From assembly GCF_002813915.1 (NCBI RefSeq), contig NZ_CP019335.1, forward strand, positions 1,471,777 to 1,535,776: 64,000 bases of DNA, given 5' to 3'. Within the stretch, counting starts at the first letter, position 1. Each line of letters opens with the position of its first letter. A model generated the notes under the pieces. That model searched no databases. It saw only the letters and a list, made by a program, of their open reading frames with translations, and had not been told where the DNA came from. Position numbers and translations under genes: made by a program. The stretch comes from Tenacibaculum sp. SZ-18 (GTDB taxonomy: Bacteria; Bacteroidota; Bacteroidia; Flavobacteriales; Flavobacteriaceae). Shown piece by piece: positions 1 to 8,058 of the stretch.

Positions 1-89
1 TTATAATCCTCAAGAGCTTCAAATAGTTTTTGCTCTTCTGGATTTAAGTTATCATCCAACCATTTTTTTATCAATTCTGATTTCTCCAT
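1..89 (-). CDS. Anti-sigma factor (FecR-like), N-terminal fragment
   Basis: Only the first 29 codons lie inside the window; the gene runs off the left edge. The visible residues (MEKSELIKKWLDDNLNPEEQ, then KLFEALEDY) look like the short cytoplasmic N-terminus of Bacteroidota FecR-type anti-sigma factors, which bind an ECF sigma factor and cross the inner membrane once. It starts 54 bp after the stop of a sigma-70 family ECF gene on the same strand, the usual order for such pairs. The identification rests on context and these few residues; no membrane segment or FecR domain is visible. A separate promoter-like motif lies at 108-135 between the two genes. Confidence 0.6.
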   Translation of the reverse strand, partial: MEKSELIKKWLDDNLNPEEQKLFEALEDY

Positions 90-107
90 AATAACGCTCA
101 AAAATAT

Positions 108-135
108 AACAGGTTAGTTTCTAAAATTCCTACCC
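108..135 (-). promoter_or_regulatory. Candidate ECF-type promoter before the anti-sigma gene
   Basis: On the minus strand the sequence reads GGGTAGGAATTTT (123-135), 11 bases, then TGTT (108-111), ending 19 bp before the anti-sigma start codon. The same two blocks with the same 11-base gap occur upstream of the divergent lipoprotein gene at 705-732. The spacing resembles a -35/-10 pair. I infer recognition by the neighbouring ECF sigma factor; this is not shown. Confidence 0.5.
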
Positions 136-143
136 TTATATTA

Positions 144-659
144 TTATAATTCTTTTATATCTTCTCTTAATTTCTTCAAAGCCCCGTAAATTCTCTTCTC
201 AACGGCTTTTACAGATATCCCTAAAATCTCAGCAATTTCCTTAAAACGCTTGCCTTCAATACGATTCATCATAAACGCAACACGTTGTGCTTCAGTTAAA
301 TTAGAAAGCGCATTTTGTGTTTTATCTAAGTATTCATTTTCCTCCATAACGAATTCAGGAGATTCGTTGGTATGACTTTTTTGGGGAATTTCAGCATATT
401 TTAATTTTACTTTTTCATGATTAGCCTGATTAATCATCAAATTATTAGCTGTAGTATATAAAAAACTCTTCGCTTTGTCTGGGGTAATTTTATGACAGTT
501 TTGCCAAACTTTTAAAAATGCCTCTTGTACCTTATCTTCGGGATTCAATTTTTCTCCAAACTTATAATAGAGGAAAGTATAAAGTGATTTAGAGTATTTA
601 TTAAAGAAAGACGAGAAAAGTGTTTCATTACAAATGTCTTTGTCTATAGGTTTTTCCAT
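144..659 (-). CDS. ECF RNA polymerase sigma factor (sigma-70 family)
   Basis: The protein has 171 residues, the usual ECF length. Sigma region 2 spans about residues 15-75 (FNKYSKSLYTFLYYKFG, then EDKVQEAFLKVWQN, the core-binding and -10 recognition part). Region 4 spans about 112-165, with the helix-turn-helix RFKEIAEILGISVKAVEKRI that reads the -35 element. It directs RNA polymerase to a small set of promoters and is probably held inactive by the anti-sigma factor encoded just downstream. A repeat-rich lipoprotein gene diverges from it. A TAnnTTTG housekeeping promoter was not found upstream. The start at 659 gives a normal N-terminus. Confidence 0.93.
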   Translation of the reverse strand: MEKPIDKDICNETLFSSFFNKYSKSLYTFLYYKFGEKLNPEDKVQEAFLKVWQNCHKITPDKAKSFLYTTANNLMINQANHEKVKLKYAEIPQKSHTNESPEFVMEENEYLDKTQNALSNLTEAQRVAFMMNRIEGKRFKEIAEILGISVKAVEKRIYGALKKLREDIKEL

Positions 660-704
660 TAAAATTTTAAAAATTTCTCTAAAATTAAAAAAAAATGAAT
701 AGCA

Positions 705-732
705 GGGTAGGAATTTTTAAAAGAGAATTGTT
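705..732 (+). promoter_or_regulatory. Candidate ECF-type promoter before the repeat lipoprotein gene
   Basis: GGGTAGGAATTTT at 705-717 is followed after exactly 11 bases by TGTT at 729-732, about 50 bp before the lipoprotein start codon. It matches the motif at 108-135 (minus strand) in both blocks and in spacing. No other GGGTAGGAAT was noticed in the window. A sigma-specific promoter is the simplest reading; a repressor site is possible. Confidence 0.5.
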
Positions 733-780
733 TCAGAATAAAGAAGGCCTCATTTAATAATTTAAACCTAAAAAAAATAA

Positions 781-2532
781 ATGATAATCATGAAAACTTC
801 AAACAATCCTAAACTGTTAAAATTTTTAGCGATATCAGCTTTTATGTTGATGAGTTTTTTCTCTTGTCAGAAAGAAGCTGTTGATATTTCGCAACCTAAT
901 GATAATCAAACGTTTCAAGCAAGTTCAGAAATTAGTCAATTAATGTCAAGAACTGCAACTAATGATGGTTCAGTAGATAATATTATTGATAAAGCGAACT
1001 GTTTAGAGGTAAAATTACCTGTAACTGTAGTAGTTAATAATATTGAAATCATCATTGATTCTCAAGATGACTTCCAAGAAATTGAAGATATTTTCGATCA
1101 ATTCGATAATGATATTGATCAGTTAGATATTCAATATCCAATTACAATTATTTCAGGAGATTTTACTGAAACTACAATTAATAGCCAAGCAGAATTAGAA
1201 GAGTTAATTCAATTATGTGCTGGTGAAAATGAAACAGATGATGATATCGAATGTATTGATTTTCAGTATCCTATTTCAATTTCAATTTTTAATACTTCTT
1301 TTGATGTAATTGAAACTAAGAAGATAAATAACGATCAAGAATTATATGTATTTATTGAAAACTTAGATGATAATACATTGGCAAGTTTAAATTTCCCAGT
1401 TACTATGGTATTAGCTGATGGTTCTACAGTAGCGGTGAATAATAATGAAGAATTAATCAGTACAATTAATCAAGCAAAAGATTCTTGTGATGAAGATGAT
1501 GACTATGATTATGGAGATGATGATTTAGATTGTGATGTGAATTCTATCAAGAGAAATTTAAAAGAATGTTTCTGGGAAATCAGAAATGATAATGGAGCTT
1601 CAGGTTTCAAAGCTAAATTTAATGAAGACTTTACTTTCGTAGTTACGAATCCAAATGGAGTTGAAGAAGCGAGTGGAGCTTGGACAGTTACACAAGATGG
1701 AGATTACGCTTATGTTCAGTTAGATTCTAATTTCCAAGACTTTAACGGAAGCTGGAAAGTTGTTGAATGTGGAGATAACTTCTTAGAAATGACTGACGCT
1801 GCAGGTAACTTCACTAAGTTAGTTAAAGATTGTCCAGATAATTCTAATTTACCAGCGGTTAAAGAATTTATTAAAGAATGTAAGTGGTATATGTACTATT
1901 TAAAAGTAGGTGGTGAAGATTTAACTGCTCAATATCACGACTATCACTTTGATTTTAAAGAAGATGGGACATTTATTATGACAACTGGAAATGATCAGGA
2001 TTTACACGAAGGAACTTGGGTTATTCAGGAAATAGCAACAGGAGGAATTGCAATTACTTTATCATCGCAAACTTTAACGGGAGATATTAATGATTACTAC
2101 TTATTAGCAAGATTAGATGATGATAAAATGGTGCTTCAAGGTGAGCAAGAGCATACTTTGAAATTAGAAAGAGTTTGTGATGATAATTCAGGATCTGGAA
2201 ATCAAGTTGCAAGAGTTAAAAATGCGATGAAAGAATGTGCTTGGTATGTGTATTACTTTGAATTAGATGGTGTTGATGTAACACAAGAATTTCCAATTTT
2301 CTTTGATTTTAAAGAAGACGGAACATTCGTTGCAGAAGGAAATGGAGCAAACTACAGCGGAGAGTGGGATGTGATGATGTTAAATGATGGATCTACTGGA
2401 GTTGTAATTAACTCTTCTGATTTACCATCGCAATTAGTTGATGAATATATAGTTACGTTTGATGATAATGAGAAAGTTCATTTGGTAGATTATCAACAAA
2501 ACACACTTAAACTTAAAAAAGAGTGTAACTAA
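781..2532 (+). CDS. Repeat-containing lipoprotein linked to the ECF sigma locus
   Basis: This 583-residue protein has a lipoprotein signal ending in LMSFFSC, so it should be anchored to a membrane and probably lies in the outer membrane. Two repeat families are visible. Four repeats at about residues 73-235 follow a pattern of (Y/F)P(I/V)-x-(I/M) strand, short turn, then an acidic ELxxLI-type helix. Three longer C-terminal repeats at about 250-583 carry (I/M)KEC-x-W-x-(I/V/M) starts, a DFKEDGTF-type strand and a closing LKLxxxC, as in lipocalin-like beta domains. The repeats are rich in Asp and Glu. An ATG at 790 gives an equally good signal peptide. Its promoter motif is shared with the anti-sigma gene, so it is probably a target of the adjacent sigma factor. 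Function unknown. Confidence 0.85.
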   Translation: MIIMKTSNNPKLLKFLAISAFMLMSFFSCQKEAVDISQPNDNQTFQASSEISQLMSRTATNDGSVDNIIDKANCLEVKLPVTVVVNNIEIIIDSQDDFQEIEDIFDQFDNDIDQLDIQYPITIISGDFTETTINSQAELEELIQLCAGENETDDDIECIDFQYPISISIFNTSFDVIETKKINNDQELYVFIENLDDNTLASLNFPVTMVLADGSTVAVNNNEELISTINQAKDSCDEDDDYDYGDDDLDCDVNSIKRNLKECFWEIRNDNGASGFKAKFNEDFTFVVTNPNGVEEASGAWTVTQDGDYAYVQLDSNFQDFNGSWKVVECGDNFLEMTDAAGNFTKLVKDCPDNSNLPAVKEFIKECKWYMYYLKVGGEDLTAQYHDYHFDFKEDGTFIMTTGNDQDLHEGTWVIQEIATGGIAITLSSQTLTGDINDYYLLARLDDDKMVLQGEQEHTLKLERVCDDNSGSGNQVARVKNAMKECAWYVYYFELDGVDVTQEFPIFFDFKEDGTFVAEGNGANYSGEWDVMMLNDGSTGVVINSSDLPSQLVDEYIVTFDDNEKVHLVDYQQNTLKLKKECN

Positions 2533-2621
2533 TAAAACATAATCGATTGTGTCATAATAGGGAGGTTTGCTTTGATCGATTAGATTAACCCCCAATATTT
2601 TTAATTATTTATTACTTTGCA

Positions 2622-3270
2622 ATTGAGTCTGTATGAAAATACAGACTCATTTGTTTTATGTAATAGCCTCTAATTTCTTAAAAATCTTTATTGACTGGAA
2701 TTGCTGGTAAAATGGCAATGTAAATCGTAAAGCAAAAAATTAATTACAATCAATTTTTATAATTTTTACAATAAGTAATTGTTATTTTTAAATTGATTTT
2801 GTTATTCTCTGAGAATCGCGTATTTGAAATTGATCTGTACATTTTCCCGAATAATTAATTTTGAACACAGGATAAATTTTGAAAATGTGTTAAGTAATTT
2901 TATGGATTTTAAATTCTAGATTGAAATCTAAAAGAAATAAGTCTGTTTGAAAATAATGATTGATCTGTTTCATTTGATATTCTCTAATTTTCAACAAACT
3001 TTATTGATTGGATGGATTTACCAAGTAATTGTCGATGTAAATCAAAAAACAAAAGAATAAGTATAATCTATTTTTTTAATTTTAATAATAACTAATTCTT
3101 ATTTTTTGAGTAATTTTCAACGTCTATGAGAATCGCGTATTTGAAATTGATCTGTACATATTCCCGAATAATTGATTTTGAACCTAGGATAATTTTCGAA
3201 GATTTCTTTTGAAATTTTATAGTTTCGATATTCAAATAAATAAATAAGTCTGTATTAACATACAGACTTA
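2622..3270. repeat. Diverged ~310-bp tandem duplication with a conserved 57-bp core
   Basis: Unit 1 is about 2622-2937 and unit 2 about 2938-3242, with a partial third boundary at 3243-3270. The core TGAGAATCGCG...TTTTGAAC is 57 bases at 2810-2866 and 3127-3183 and differs at only two positions, although the flanks have drifted clearly more. Each boundary carries AGTCTGT (2626, 2940, 3247); the outer two are complete hairpins and the middle one is broken. No open frame is shared by both units, so the conserved core is more likely an RNA or DNA element than a protein. Confidence 0.7.
2625..2656 (+). terminator. Hairpin terminator after the repeat lipoprotein gene
   Basis: A perfect 10-bp inverted repeat, GAGTCTGTAT and ATACAGACTC, encloses a GAAA loop and is followed by ATTTGTTTT. 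It lies 93 bp after the lipoprotein stop and also marks the left end of a tandem duplication. A similar hairpin recurs at 3245-3270. Confidence 0.55.
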
Positions 3271-3278
3271 CTTTTTTT
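3245..3278. terminator. Hairpin between the tandem repeat and the XRE gene
   Basis: TAAGTCTGTA and TACAGACTTA form a perfect 10-bp stem with loop TTAACA, followed on the plus strand by CTTTTTTT. The minus strand also has T-rich sequence after the stem, so it may end transcription of the XRE gene as well. It repeats the hairpin at 2625-2648. Confidence 0.5.
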
Positions 3279-3314
3279 AACTTAGGGATTATTAAAATAA
3301 TGATTAACGAAAAA

Positions 3315-3704
3315 TCATTTTTCAAATTCATCAAATGTTCCGTCGCTATATAGAAGAATAACTTTTATTAATCTCTTTAGTTTTGTAACGGAATCATCTT
3401 GTTTTTTAATTATCGGCTGAGATTCTAATATTTCTGTTTTACTTTCTTTTTTTTCCGTTTGGTTAAATAATGATGGAGAAGTAGGTTCATCAGATTTTTT
3501 AGGAAAACTTCCTTTACCATATAATAGCCAATCTAACGTTACATCTTCAAAAGCCTTATCAACCTTAAGTATAAAATCTAAGCTTGGTTTGTTTCTCCCA
3601 GATAATAAATGGGATATACTTGATCGGGGTACATCAATTTTTTCTGCAAAATTCGACGAACTCAAATTGTAATATTCTAATATTAGTTTTAGTCGGTCTA
3701 TCAT
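3315..3704 (-). CDS. XRE-family helix-turn-helix regulator
   Basis: The frame opens farther upstream, but I start it at the ATG at 3704, where the family-like sequence MIDRLKLILEYYNLSSSNFA begins; this gives 129 residues. Residues about 3-65 form an HTH_3 domain with the recognition segment DVPRSSISHLLSGRNKPS. A polar linker follows, then a short C-terminal block (LKRLIKVILLYSDGTFDEFE) typical of small flavobacterial XRE proteins. It should bind DNA as a dimer. The region just upstream (3705-4292) is dense in TTACAAATGTAA and GTAAAC motifs, which suggests autoregulation. The targets are unknown. Confidence 0.85.
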   Translation of the reverse strand: MIDRLKLILEYYNLSSSNFAEKIDVPRSSISHLLSGRNKPSLDFILKVDKAFEDVTLDWLLYGKGSFPKKSDEPTSPSLFNQTEKKESKTEILESQPIIKKQDDSVTKLKRLIKVILLYSDGTFDEFEK

Positions 3705-3705
3705 G

Positions 3706-3768
3706 TTACAAATGTAAACAATATATTTGTTTAATAATGTAAACATAAGATATTTTATAATTGTAAAC
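3706..3768. promoter_or_regulatory. Candidate operator cluster at the XRE promoter
   Basis: The palindrome TTACAAATGTAA occupies 3706-3717, two bases from the XRE start codon. GTAAAC blocks begin at 3714, 3739 and 3763, about one every 24-25 bp. Two more exact copies of the 12-mer lie farther upstream at 3908-3919 and 3957-3968. I infer that the XRE protein represses its own gene here. Confidence 0.45.
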
Positions 3769-3770
3769 AA

Positions 3771-4227
3771 GTAAAATTGAATATATTTTAAACAAACAAG
3801 TATAAATATTAAAGTAATACATCAAATAAAAATTTGTAAAAGACTTAAAAACAGTACATTAAAATTTTATTATAAGAAAAAACTATATAGAAGTGGTTTT
3901 TGATTGTTTACAAATGTAATTTTTAGTTTTAAAGGATTCAAGAGTTTTATTGTGTGTTACAAATGTAAATAGTGGATCAGATCAGCCAGATTGAGATAAT
4001 TGAGGCTTTATTTTCAAATGAATTGAAGGTATTATCGGAGAGAATTAGTCTTAAACATTACATTCCATTGATAATTATTTCGAAAAGATTATTTATATTG
4101 ACTTACAAATATTATTGTGAGCTTTAAGCCTAATTATATAGTCTGGTCTAGATATTCTTATAGAAAATCGATATGTAGATAATACAATAAATACTTGTTT
4201 ACATACGTAAACCCACTTATTTAGTTC
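3771..4227. other. Gene-free region with palindromic repeats
   Basis: No credible coding frame was found. Two exact TTACAAATGTAA palindromes (3908-3919, 3957-3968) and GTTTAC-ATAC-GTAAAC (4197-4212, 6-bp arms) are present. They match the motif next to the XRE start codon. The rest is A+T-rich sequence without recognisable structure. Confidence 0.5.
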
Positions 4228-4258
4228 AAAAAAAAAGTACTCAAGAAATTGAGCACTT
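4228..4258 (-). terminator. Terminator of purL
   Basis: On the minus strand AAGTGCTCAA-TTTC-TTGAGTACTT forms a 10-bp stem with one G-U pair, followed directly by a run of T (4228-4236). It begins 31 bp after the purL stop. Confidence 0.8.
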
Positions 4259-4288
4259 AATATTGTTTAAGATTGTAAACAATGTAGT

Positions 4289-7200
4289 TTACTTCTCATT
4301 TTTTTTATCTATCCATTGTTTCGCATTTACAAATGCTTCCAACCATGGAGAAACTTCGTCTTTTCTATTTTCAGGATAGTAAGGCCAATTCCATTGGAAT
4401 GTAGATCTTTCAATATGTGGCATAGTAACTAAATGCCTACCTGACTTATCACACATCATTGCAGTATTGAAATCTGATCCGTTAGGATTATGTGGATATC
4501 CTTCATAGGCATACTTAGCGACAATATTGTATTCAGTTTCTTCTTTTGGTAAATTGAATTTACCTTCACCATGAGAAATCCAAACCCCTAAAGTAGTACC
4601 TTCTAATGAAGATAACATTACAGAGTTGTTCTTTTGAACTTTTACAGATGTAAATGAGCTTTCGTGTTTATGAGAATCATTATGAACCATTTTTCCATGT
4701 TCATCATGATCTGGATTGATTAATTCTAATTCCATCCATAATTGACATCCGTTACAAATACCAACAGATAATGTATCTTCTCTATTGAAGAAGTTTTTTA
4801 AAGCGGTATTTGCTTTTTCATTATATAAGAAAGCTCCAGCCCAACCTTTAGCTGAACCTAAAACATCTGAATTAGAGAAACCTCCAACAGCTCCAATAAA
4901 TTGAATATCTCCAAGAGTTTCTCTTCCAGAAATCAAATCAGTCATATGAACATCCTTCACATCAAATCCAGCTAAATACATTGCATTAGCCATTTCACGC
5001 TCAGAGTTAGATCCTTTTTCTCTAATAATTGCAGCTTTAGGTCTTGTCGATGAACCATCAACTTTAGGAAGCTTTCCCGTAAAGCTTTTTGGGAAAGTGT
5101 ATTCTAAAGGTTGATTCTTATAATTATTAAATCTGTCTTCTGCTAAATTATTAGCTGTTTGTTTTTGATCTAATAAATAAGAAGTTTTATACCAAGTATC
5201 TCTTAATTCACTTATAGATAATGAATATAAATCTTCGTTATTCTTGATATTCAATCTATCTGCTTCTACAACTGAACCAATTTTAAAGAATTCAATTGTG
5301 TTTTTATTTAAGATAGATTCTATAGAGTCATCTTTTGATTGAATAATAATTCCATTATTCTCAGAGAATAATAATTTAATAGAATCTTCTTCATTTAATA
5401 CAGATAAATCGATGTTGGCTCCAGTATTTGTATTAGCAAAACATAATTCAAGTAATGTAGTAATGAAACCACCAGAAGCGATATCATGACCAGCAACAAT
5501 TTTATCGTCTTTAATTAATTGCTGAATTACATTGAATGTTTTCTTAAAGAATGAAGCGTCTTTAATTGTAGGAGCTTCATTTCCTATTTTATTAATTACT
5601 TGTCCGAAAGAACTTCCTCCTAATTTGAAAGTATCTTGAGATAAGTTAATGTAGTATATACTTCCTGCATTTTGTTGGAAAACAGGTTCTACTACTTTTG
5701 TAATATCATTACAATTTGCAGCGGCAGAAATGACAACAGTACCTGGAGAAATTACATCTTCATTTGGATACTTTTGTTTCATTGATAAAGAATCTTTTCC
5801 GGTAGGAACATTAATTCCTAAATCAATAGAAAACTTAGAAACTGCTTTTACTGCTTTATACAATCTTGCATCTTCACCTTCATTTTTACAAGGCCACATC
5901 CAGTTAGCTGATAAAGAAACTGATTGTAACCCATCTTTTAATGGAGCCCAAATAATATTAGTTAAAGCTTCTCCAATTGAGTTTAAACTTCCTGCAGTAG
6001 AATCAATTAAACCCGAGATAGGAGAGTGGCCAATAGAAGTAGCAATTCCTTCTTTTCCTTTAAAATCTAAAGCCATAACACCAAGATTGTTCAAAGGAAT
6101 TTGTAATTGACCCACACATTGTTGTTTCGCAACTTTACCACCAACACAACGATCTACTTTATTTGTTAACCAATCTTTACAAGCAACTGCTTCTAATTGT
6201 AATACTTGGTTTAAATAATCGTAGAAATTTTCTTTAGAATAATTTACTTCGCCATAGTTTCTAGAAACTGTTACGTCGTTCATTATAGTTTTTGGTGAGC
6301 TTCCGAACATATCGTTCAGTGCCAAGTCCATTGGTTTATTACCTTTCGTTTGAGATTCGAAGGTAAATCTATGATCATTGGTAACATCACCGACAGTATA
6401 CATAGGAGATCTTTCTCTTTCAGCAATTCTCTCTAATGTATTAATATTTTCTTCAGAAATAACTAATCCCATTCTTTCTTGAGATTCATTTCCGATAATT
6501 TCTTTGTCAGATAAAGTAGGATCACCAACAGGTAATTGATCTAAATCAATTTTACCACCCGTATCTTCAACTAATTCAGATAAACAATTTAAATGTCCAC
6601 CAGCTCCATGATCGTGAATAGAAACGATTAAGTTTTCCTCACTTTCAACCATTCCACGTACTGCATTTGCTGCACGTTTTTGCATTTCTGGATTAGAACG
6701 TTGAACTGCATTTAACTCAATTCCAGTAGAAAACTCACCAGTATCAGCAGAAGAAACAGCTGCTCCTCCCATACCAATTCTATAATTTTCACCACCAAGA
6801 ATTACAATTTTATCACCATTCTTTGGAGTATCTTTTAATGCTTGCTCAGCTTTACCATATCCGATTCCTCCGGCTTGCATAATTACTTTATCGAAACCTA
6901 ATTTTCGTGCTTCTTCCTCATGTTCAAAAGTTAAAACAGATCCACAAATTAAAGGTTGTCCGAATTTATTACCAAAATCAGAAGCTCCATTTGAAGCCTT
7001 AATTAAAATATCAATTGGAGTTTGATACAACCAATCACGCTCATTCATTCCTTTTTCCCAGGGACGATTTTCCTCTAAGCGGGAATATGATGTCATATAA
7101 ACCGCTGTACCTGCTAAAGGAATAGAACCTTTTCCTCCAGCTAAACGATCTCTAATTTCTCCACCTGAACCTGTTGCTGCACCATTGAAAGGTTCAACAG

Positions 7201-7960
7201 TAGTAGGGAAGTTATGAGTTTCTGCTTTTAATGAAATAACAGATTCAAATTCTTTTGTTTCGTAATAATCTGGTTTATCTGCAGACTTCGGTGCAAATTG
7301 CTCAACTTTTGGTCCTTTAATAAACGAAACATTATCTTTGTAAGCTGAAACAATATCGTTAGGATTCTGTTTTGATGTTTCCTTAATCATTTTAAATAGG
7401 GAAGTAGGTTGTTCTTCTCCATCAATAACAAAAGTTCCATTAAATATCTTGTGGCGACAGTGCTCTGAGTTTACTTGAGAAAACCCAAACACTTCTGAAT
7501 CAGTTAATTTTCTACCAATTCTTTCAGAAACTTCATTTAAATAATCAATTTCCTCATCACTCAATGCTAAACCTTCTTGTTCGTTATAAGATTTAATATC
7601 TTCAATTTCTAAGATAGGTTCTGGTGTAATATTTATAGTAAAAACTTCTTGGTTAAGAGCATTGAATTTTTGAGAAATCATCGGATCGAAATTTGTAAAA
7701 TCATCATCTACAGCATCAAATTCTTCGATGCGTATAATTCCTTTAATCCCCATATTTTGCGTAATCTCTACAGCGTTAGTACTCCAAGGAGTAATCATAG
7801 CTGCTCTAGGCCCAACAAAAAAGGCGTCAATAGACGCCATATCAAGTTTAGGTTTATTCGCAAATAACCATGTAAGTTTTGAAATATCTTCCGTTGCTAA
7901 TTCTTTTGATGTTTGAACAGCAAAGACTTTACTGTTTATGTTTCCAAAGAAATGAATCAT
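4289..7960 (-). CDS. purL: Phosphoribosylformylglycinamidine synthase (FGAM synthase)
   Basis: This is the large single-chain enzyme of 1223 residues, which converts FGAR, ATP and glutamine to FGAM in the fourth step of purine synthesis in the cytoplasm. The synthase part carries FGFSQVNSEHCRHK near residue 160 and the ATP-binding SLKAETHNFPTTVEPFNGAA. The C-terminal glutaminase has GICNGCQ with the likely nucleophile Cys1069, and MPHIERSTF with His1182 and Glu1184 completing the triad. The length and the fused glutaminase match the proteobacterial and eukaryotic form rather than the separate PurL/PurQ/PurS type. It appears to be a single-gene unit with its own promoter at 7994-8001 and terminator at 4228-4258. 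Confidence 0.98.
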   Translation of the reverse strand: MIHFFGNINSKVFAVQTSKELATEDISKLTWLFANKPKLDMASIDAFFVGPRAAMITPWSTNAVEITQNMGIKGIIRIEEFDAVDDDFTNFDPMISQKFNALNQEVFTINITPEPILEIEDIKSYNEQEGLALSDEEIDYLNEVSERIGRKLTDSEVFGFSQVNSEHCRHKIFNGTFVIDGEEQPTSLFKMIKETSKQNPNDIVSAYKDNVSFIKGPKVEQFAPKSADKPDYYETKEFESVISLKAETHNFPTTVEPFNGAATGSGGEIRDRLAGGKGSIPLAGTAVYMTSYSRLEENRPWEKGMNERDWLYQTPIDILIKASNGASDFGNKFGQPLICGSVLTFEHEEEARKLGFDKVIMQAGGIGYGKAEQALKDTPKNGDKIVILGGENYRIGMGGAAVSSADTGEFSTGIELNAVQRSNPEMQKRAANAVRGMVESEENLIVSIHDHGAGGHLNCLSELVEDTGGKIDLDQLPVGDPTLSDKEIIGNESQERMGLVISEENINTLERIAERERSPMYTVGDVTNDHRFTFESQTKGNKPMDLALNDMFGSSPKTIMNDVTVSRNYGEVNYSKENFYDYLNQVLQLEAVACKDWLTNKVDRCVGGKVAKQQCVGQLQIPLNNLGVMALDFKGKEGIATSIGHSPISGLIDSTAGSLNSIGEALTNIIWAPLKDGLQSVSLSANWMWPCKNEGEDARLYKAVKAVSKFSIDLGINVPTGKDSLSMKQKYPNEDVISPGTVVISAAANCNDITKVVEPVFQQNAGSIYYINLSQDTFKLGGSSFGQVINKIGNEAPTIKDASFFKKTFNVIQQLIKDDKIVAGHDIASGGFITTLLELCFANTNTGANIDLSVLNEEDSIKLLFSENNGIIIQSKDDSIESILNKNTIEFFKIGSVVEADRLNIKNNEDLYSLSISELRDTWYKTSYLLDQKQTANNLAEDRFNNYKNQPLEYTFPKSFTGKLPKVDGSSTRPKAAIIREKGSNSEREMANAMYLAGFDVKDVHMTDLISGRETLGDIQFIGAVGGFSNSDVLGSAKGWAGAFLYNEKANTALKNFFNREDTLSVGICNGCQLWMELELINPDHDEHGKMVHNDSHKHESSFTSVKVQKNNSVMLSSLEGTTLGVWISHGEGKFNLPKEETEYNIVAKYAYEGYPHNPNGSDFNTAMMCDKSGRHLVTMPHIERSTFQWNWPYYPENRKDEVSPWLEAFVNAKQWIDKKNEK

Positions 7961-7993
7961 TATGTGTTATTTAGGTTGTGTTGTTAAAAGCTA

Positions 7994-8001
7994 CAAATTT
8001 A
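7994..8001 (-). promoter_or_regulatory. purL promoter -7 element
   Basis: TAAATTTG on the minus strand matches the Bacteroidota -7 consensus TAnnTTTG exactly. Transcription would start near 7987, leaving a leader of about 27 bases. No clear -33 TTG was seen. No purine riboswitch is visible. Confidence 0.5.
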
Positions 8002-8028
8002 CTTTTTTAATTGAATTAAGAGTGTAAA

Positions 8029-8053
8029 AAAAGCAGCAAAATTTGCTGCTTTT
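8029..8053 (-). terminator. Terminator of the secreted endonuclease gene
   Basis: AAAAGCAGCAA and TTGCTGCTTTT pair around a 3-base loop (AAT on the plus strand). On the minus strand the stem is followed by T-rich sequence. It lies just after the stop at 8059 and would also separate this gene from purL. Confidence 0.75.
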
Positions 8054-8058
8054 ATTTT

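Noticed and set aside
2622..3270. CRISPR-like repeat array
   Set aside because: Only two long diverged units exist; there are no short, regularly spaced identical repeats.
3092..3334. Minus-strand open frame of 80 codons overlapping the tandem repeat
   Set aside because: Low-complexity, A+T-driven composition, no domain, and it is not preserved in the other repeat copy.
3706..3968. Phage repressor/integrase region suggested by the XRE gene and palindromes
   Set aside because: No phage structural, integrase or excisionase gene is nearby; purL and an ECF locus flank it.
5730..6110. Plus-strand open frame of 126 codons
   Set aside because: It is entirely antisense to purL, whose motifs are unambiguous.
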